Source: Gimibacter soli (GTDB taxonomy: Bacteria > Pseudomonadota > Alphaproteobacteria > Sphingomonadales > Kordiimonadaceae). Taken from it: a stretch of 64,000 bases of DNA. This document shows, one piece after another, positions 60,704-64,000 of the stretch. The position numbers and the translations under genes were made by a program. The DNA is taken from contig NZ_CP116805.1 in NCBI RefSeq assembly GCF_028463845.1, forward strand, positions 2,356,001 through 2,420,000. The letters are read 5' to 3'. The stretch's first letter is position 1, and each line of letters starts with the position of its first letter. Below the pieces are notes generated by a model. It was not told where the DNA came from and made no database searches. It was given only the letters and a program-made list of their open reading frames with translations.

Positions 60704-62542
60704 TTAGAGTTGGCGAACAGCCCCTTTGGCTGCCGAGGTCGTCAGCTTTGCGTAGGCCTTGAGCGCGGTCGAGACCTTGCGGGTGCGCGGCTTGGTGGGC
60801 TTCCAGGCGTCGTCGCCTTTCGCTTCCATCGCCGCACGGCGGATGGCGAGGACATTATCGCCAACCTTCAGCTCGATCGTGCGGTTCGGGATATCGATCT
60901 CGATCGGGTCGCCGTTTTCGACAAGGCCGATAAGGCCGCCCTCTTCCGCCTCGGGGCTGACGTGCCCGATGGAAAGGCCCGAGGTGCCACCCGAGAAACG
61001 ACCATCGGTGAGGAGCGCGCACGCCTTGCCGAGCCCCATCGATTTCAGATAGCTCGTCGGATACAGCATTTCCTGCATGCCGGGGCCGCCGCGGGGGCCT
61101 TCGTAGCGGATGACGACCACGTCGCCTTCTTTCACCTCGCCGCCGAGGATGCCTTCAACGGCGGCGTCCTGGCTTTCATAGACGCGGGCCGAGCCCTTGA
61201 ACTTCAGGATGCTGTCGTCCACGCCCGCCGTTTTCACGATACAGCCTTCTTCGGCCAGATTGCCGAAAAGGACGGCAAGCCCGCCATCCTGGCTGTAGGC
61301 ATGTTCCTTGGCGCGGATGCAGCCGGCCACGCGGTCCAGATCGAGCGTTTCGTAGCGCTTCGACTGGCTGAACGCGACCTGCGTGGGCACGCCGCCCGGT
61401 GCGGCGCGGTAGAAGCGATGCACATCGGCGTCCGTCGTCTGCGTGATATCGAACTGGTCGATAGCTTCGCCGAGCGTTTTTGTGTGCACAGTATGGCAAT
61501 CGCGGTGGATGAGGCCCGCGCGGTCCAGTTCGCCAAGGATCGCGAAGATACCACCAGCCCTATGCACATCCTGAATGTGATATTTCTGCGTGGCCGGCGC
61601 CACCTTGCACAGGTTCGGCACGCGGCGCGACAGCCGGTCGATATCCGCCATCGAGAAATCGATGCCGCCCTCATAGGCCGCCGCCAGAATATGCAGCACG
61701 GTGTTTGTCGACCCGCCCATGGCGATATCGAGCGTCATGGCATTTTCAAACGCCTTGAAGTTGGCGACATTGCGCGGCAGGACGCTTTCGTCCCCCTGCA
61801 GGTAATAGCGTTTCGTGAGGTCCACCACGCGGCGCGCCGCTGAAAGGAACAGTTCCTTGCGGTCAGCATGGGTCGCAAGCGTCGTACCGTTGCCGGGCAG
61901 CGACAGGCCAAGCGCTTCCGTCAGGCAGTTCATGCTGTTGGCGGTGAACATGCCACTACAGGACCCACAGGTGGGGCATGCTGAACGCTCGACAATCGCC
62001 ACTTCTTCGTCCGAAACCTTCGGGTTCGCAGCATCGACCATGGCATCGACAAGATCGAGCTTGCGGTGGGTGCCTTCATAATCAGCCTCGCCCGCTTCCA
62101 TCGGACCGCCAGAGACGAACACGGCCGGGATATTGAGGCGGAGTGCCGCCATCAGCATTCCGGGGGTGATCTTGTCGCAGTTCGAGATGCAGACAAGCGC
62201 ATCGGCACAGTGGGCGTTCGCCATATATTCAACACTGTCGGCGATGATTTCGCGCGACGGCAAGCTATAGAGCATGCCGTCATGCCCCATGGCGATACCG
62301 TCATCCACGGCAATCGTGTTGAATTCCTTCGCCACTCCACCGGCAGCCTCGATCTCGCGCGCAACCATCTGGCCAAGGTCTTTCAAATGCACATGACCCG
62401 GCACGAACTGGGTGAAGCTGTTGACGACAGCGACAATCGGCTTCCGGAAATCCTCATCCTTCATGCCGGTGGCGCGCCAAAGGGCGCGGGCGCCCGCCAT
62501 GTTGCGGCCGTGGGTCGAGGTTTTGGAACGATAGTCGGGCAT
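60704..62542 (-). CDS. ilvD: Dihydroxy-acid dehydratase IlvD
   Basis: 612 aa. Fe-S cysteines C122 (S-N-C-D-K-I-T-P-G) and C195 within C-P-T-C-G-S-C (189-195), G-G-S-T-N-T near 285 and [10 protein letters not shown]-like D-G-R-F-S-G-G-T-S near 510. It dehydrates dihydroxy-isovalerate or -methylvalerate in valine, leucine and isoleucine synthesis. Transcribed divergently from the agmatinase over 180 bp. Confidence 0.97.
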   Translation of the reverse strand: MPDYRSKTSTHGRNMAGARALWRATGMKDEDFRKPIVAVVNSFTQFVPGHVHLKDLGQMVAREIEAAGGVAKEFNTIAVDDGIAMGHDGMLYSLPSREIIADSVEYMANAHCADALVCISNCDKITPGMLMAALRLNIPAVFVSGGPMEAGEADYEGTHRKLDLVDAMVDAANPKVSDEEVAIVERSACPTCGSCSGMFTANSMNCLTEALGLSLPGNGTTLATHADRKELFLSAARRVVDLTKRYYLQGDESVLPRNVANFKAFENAMTLDIAMGGSTNTVLHILAAAYEGGIDFSMADIDRLSRRVPNLCKVAPATQKYHIQDVHRAGGIFAILGELDRAGLIHRDCHTVHTKTLGEAIDQFDITQTTDADVHRFYRAAPGGVPTQVAFSQSKRYETLDLDRVAGCIRAKEHAYSQDGGLAVLFGNLAEEGCIVKTAGVDDSILKFKGSARVYESQDAAVEGILGGEVKEGDVVVIRYEGPRGGPGMQEMLYPTSYLKSMGLGKACALLTDGRFSGGTSGLSIGHVSPEAEEGGLIGLVENGDPIEIDIPNRTIELKVGDNVLAIRRAAMEAKGDDAWKPTKPRTRKVSTALKAYAKLTTSAAKGAVRQL

Positions 62543-62722
62543 TGCCTACTCCGGTAACAGCGGATGAATCGCGGCGGACTTTAGCCGCGCACCCTGCCCC
62601 TGTCGATAAGAAATGAAAAGATTAGGTATCAATTTTTGATTTTTTATTGCGCCTGATTGATTTGCGTCCCGCCGCGCGCGCCAGTATGTATGGGCCGTGT
62701 TTTCAATGGTGGAGCAAGACCA

Positions 62723-63628
62723 ATGTCCCAAGGCATGATGGAACCCTATGGCGGCCATATTTCCTACCTGCGTTTCCCGGTGTGCGAAAGCGCCGAAGGG
62801 CTGGACCTTGCCATCATGGGCGTGCCGTTTGACCTGAACACCACGGGCCGCGCCGGTGCGCGCTTCGGGCCTCGCGGCATCCGTGAAATGTCGCTGACCA
62901 TGGCCGAATTCCCCTGGGGGGTCTGGCCGTGGGGCTATCATCTGCGTGACAAGTTCAAGGTCGGCGACATTGGCGATGTGATGGGCTTCACCGCCTACAC
63001 CGAGCGCATGATGCCTGCCGTGGAAGCCGCTGCTGACAAGGTGATGGCAACCGGCGCCTCGCTCCTCACGCTTGGCGGCGATCACTCGATCACCTATCCG
63101 CTCCTGAAGGCCCATGCCCGCAAGCATGGCCCGCTGGCGCTTATCCATTTCGATGCGCACAGCGACACCTGGATTGATGACGACATCAACCACGGCACCA
63201 TGTTCCATCATGCGATCAAGGACGGCACCATTGTGCCCGAAAACTCGATCCAGCTGGGCATGCGCACCCCGAACCCGGACGAACAAGGCATGCTGGTGCT
63301 GGACGGCCTCGAGTGCCTGAAAACCCCGCCGCTGGAGATGGCGAAACGCATCCGCGAGCGTGTGGGCAACCGCCCTGCCTACCTCACCTTCGATATCGAT
63401 TTCCTTGACCCGGCTTATGCGCCCGCAACTGGTACCCCTGTGGTCGGCGGTCCCAATTCGGCCTATGCCCGCGATGTGCTGCGCGCACTTGTCGGCATGA
63501 ATATTGTGGGCGGCGATCAGGTGGAGGTTGCCCCGCATTATGAAGGGGCGGCGCAGATCACTGCACTTGCCGGCGCTACGATTGCGGCAGACATCCTTTA
63601 CCTGATCGGTGCTTCACGCAGCCGTTGA
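62723..63628 (+). CDS. speB: Agmatinase / ureohydrolase family enzyme
   Basis: 301 aa. Binuclear-Mn ureohydrolase motifs: G-G-D-H-S-I-T (H121), H-F-D-A-H-S-D (D144, H146, D148) and D-I-D-F-L-D-P-A-Y-A-P-A-T-G-T-P near 225. Agmatinase splits agmatine into putrescine and urea, which links to the putrescine-type pathway at 20-28 kb; a guanidinobutyrase or related activity is possible. The ATG at 62723 has GGAG upstream. Its 3' end overlaps the convergent partial gene by 15 bp. Confidence 0.9.
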   Translation: MSQGMMEPYGGHISYLRFPVCESAEGLDLAIMGVPFDLNTTGRAGARFGPRGIREMSLTMAEFPWGVWPWGYHLRDKFKVGDIGDVMGFTAYTERMMPAVEAAADKVMATGASLLTLGGDHSITYPLLKAHARKHGPLALIHFDAHSDTWIDDDINHGTMFHHAIKDGTIVPENSIQLGMRTPNPDEQGMLVLDGLECLKTPPLEMAKRIRERVGNRPAYLTFDIDFLDPAYAPATGTPVVGGPNSAYARDVLRALVGMNIVGGDQVEVAPHYEGAAQITALAGATIAADILYLIGASRSR

Positions 63629-64000
63629 GGCGCTGGCGAGCGGGCCTGTCAGTTCCGGCAGGCCGTAGCCCAGATCGAAGAAATGATAGCTTTCGAGCGT
63701 ACCCTGATCGAACTGCAGGGTGGCGAGATCAAGCAGCTGTCCAGCTTTGCCCTCGGGCGCCATTTCGATCGTGTACATCCCCATGTTGCGCTGCCCTTTC
63801 GCATCGCATAGCGGCAGGGTCATGATATGCATGTTCCACGCCCCGCCGGTCGCCACCGGGATGCGGCGCTTGGATTTCATGCCGCAGGGCACATCAACGA
63901 GCGCCCGGAACGCCGCATTCGGCAGAAAGAGCGACGTGCCCTGATAGCGGCGCACCGCCTCGGCCGCCTTGCCGGCCAGTTCCTCGCCGAAAAGATCGCG
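63614..64000 (-). CDS. Hypothetical protein, partial (5' end beyond the window)
   Basis: 129 codons open to the window edge; a GTG at 63955 is internal, since the frame continues with coding-like R-D-L-F-G-E-E-L-A-G. Visible parts include NAAFRALVDVPCGMKSKRRIPVATGG, M-G-M-Y-T-I-E-M-A-P and a short Ala/Ser C-terminus. No family is recognised. It overlaps the agmatinase 3' end by 15 bp in convergent orientation. Confidence 0.65.
   Translation of the reverse strand, partial: RDLFGEELAGKAAEAVRRYQGTSLFLPNAAFRALVDVPCGMKSKRRIPVATGGAWNMHIMTLPLCDAKGQRNMGMYTIEMAPEGKAGQLLDLATLQFDQGTLESYHFFDLGYGLPELTGPLASASTAA

Noticed and set aside
1-64000. CRISPR array, insertion sequence, prophage or integron
   Set aside because: No direct-repeat series, transposase, integrase or phage genes were found on either strand.

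Overview
This window is a 64 kb stretch of GC-rich bacterial chromosome, almost fully coding, from an alphaproteobacterium. The evidence is the bacterial aa3-type CoxIV peptide, DUF2336 and DUF4170 proteins, a PAS_5-type protein, the gene order argS-SPOR-nagZ-scpA-scpB-tatABC-serS-surE-nlpD, the yajC-secD-secF-Mth938 order, and CtrA-like TTAA-N7-TTAA boxes. TonB-receptor/sulfotransferase pairs and TRAP transporters suggest a heterotrophic, perhaps marine, lineage. The order (for example Kordiimonadales or Rhodospirillales) cannot be fixed from the sequence alone. There is no insertion sequence, prophage, CRISPR array or integrase.

Layout. (1) 1-1185: a minus-strand phosphorelay group: small winged-helix-like protein, Hpt protein, and a receiver whose phosphorylatable Asp is Asn. 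(2) 1293-6991: a 918-aa membrane-anchored coiled-coil protein followed by a TRAP transporter (DctP-DctQ-DctM). (3) 7050-13194: DUF2336 protein, AGCS sodium:alanine symporter, cytochrome c, a lone MlaC, a two-ACT-domain regulator, DUF4170 protein, HspQ and a 38-aa CoxIV peptide. (4) 13272-28389: an amine/polyamine catabolic region. A minus-strand run holds a PuuA-like ligase, PuuB-like oxidase, TPR-sulfotransferase, TonB receptor, omega-aminotransferase, small membrane protein and PLP dehydratase. A divergent plus-strand run holds a second PuuB, an unknown membrane protein, PuuD, a second PuuA and a GntR/FCD regulator. The shared 349-bp control region carries two copies of the palindrome TGTGATCACA. 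(5) 28500-29841: a membrane histidine kinase and two tandem identical tRNA-Glu genes. (6) 29914-35302: alaC-like aminotransferase, hom, glpX, recJ. (7) 35480-39028: class I PHA synthase and two exported helical proteins. (8) 39152-42557: yajC-secD-secF-Mth938. (9) 42753-44733: a DUF815 ATPase and a histidine kinase interrupted by an in-frame TGA. (10) 44801-56576: a long minus-strand envelope/housekeeping block (dgt, argS, SPOR, nagZ, M50 protease, scpA, scpB, tatABC, serS, surE, nlpD). (11) 56746-64000: PAS protein behind clustered CtrA-like boxes, erpA, xthA, a yybP-ykoY-type manganese riboswitch upstream of a GDT1/UPF0016 transporter, panD, a membrane protein, ilvD, agmatinase and a partial gene.

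Connections. The two PuuA/PuuB sets plus PuuD outline glutamylated-amine breakdown, with the omega-aminotransferase as a candidate for a transamination step and the distant agmatinase as a putrescine source. No PuuC-type aldehyde dehydrogenase is present here. Sec and Tat export, ScpAB chromosome compaction, NlpD/NagZ/SPOR wall functions and CtrA-type control are each represented by clustered genes. I found no wholly new defence or mobile system. The points most worth follow-up are the divergent amine regulon with its repeated operator and unknown membrane protein, the CtrA-box array, the riboswitch-transporter unit, the Asn-substituted receiver beside an Hpt, and the nonsense-interrupted kinase.
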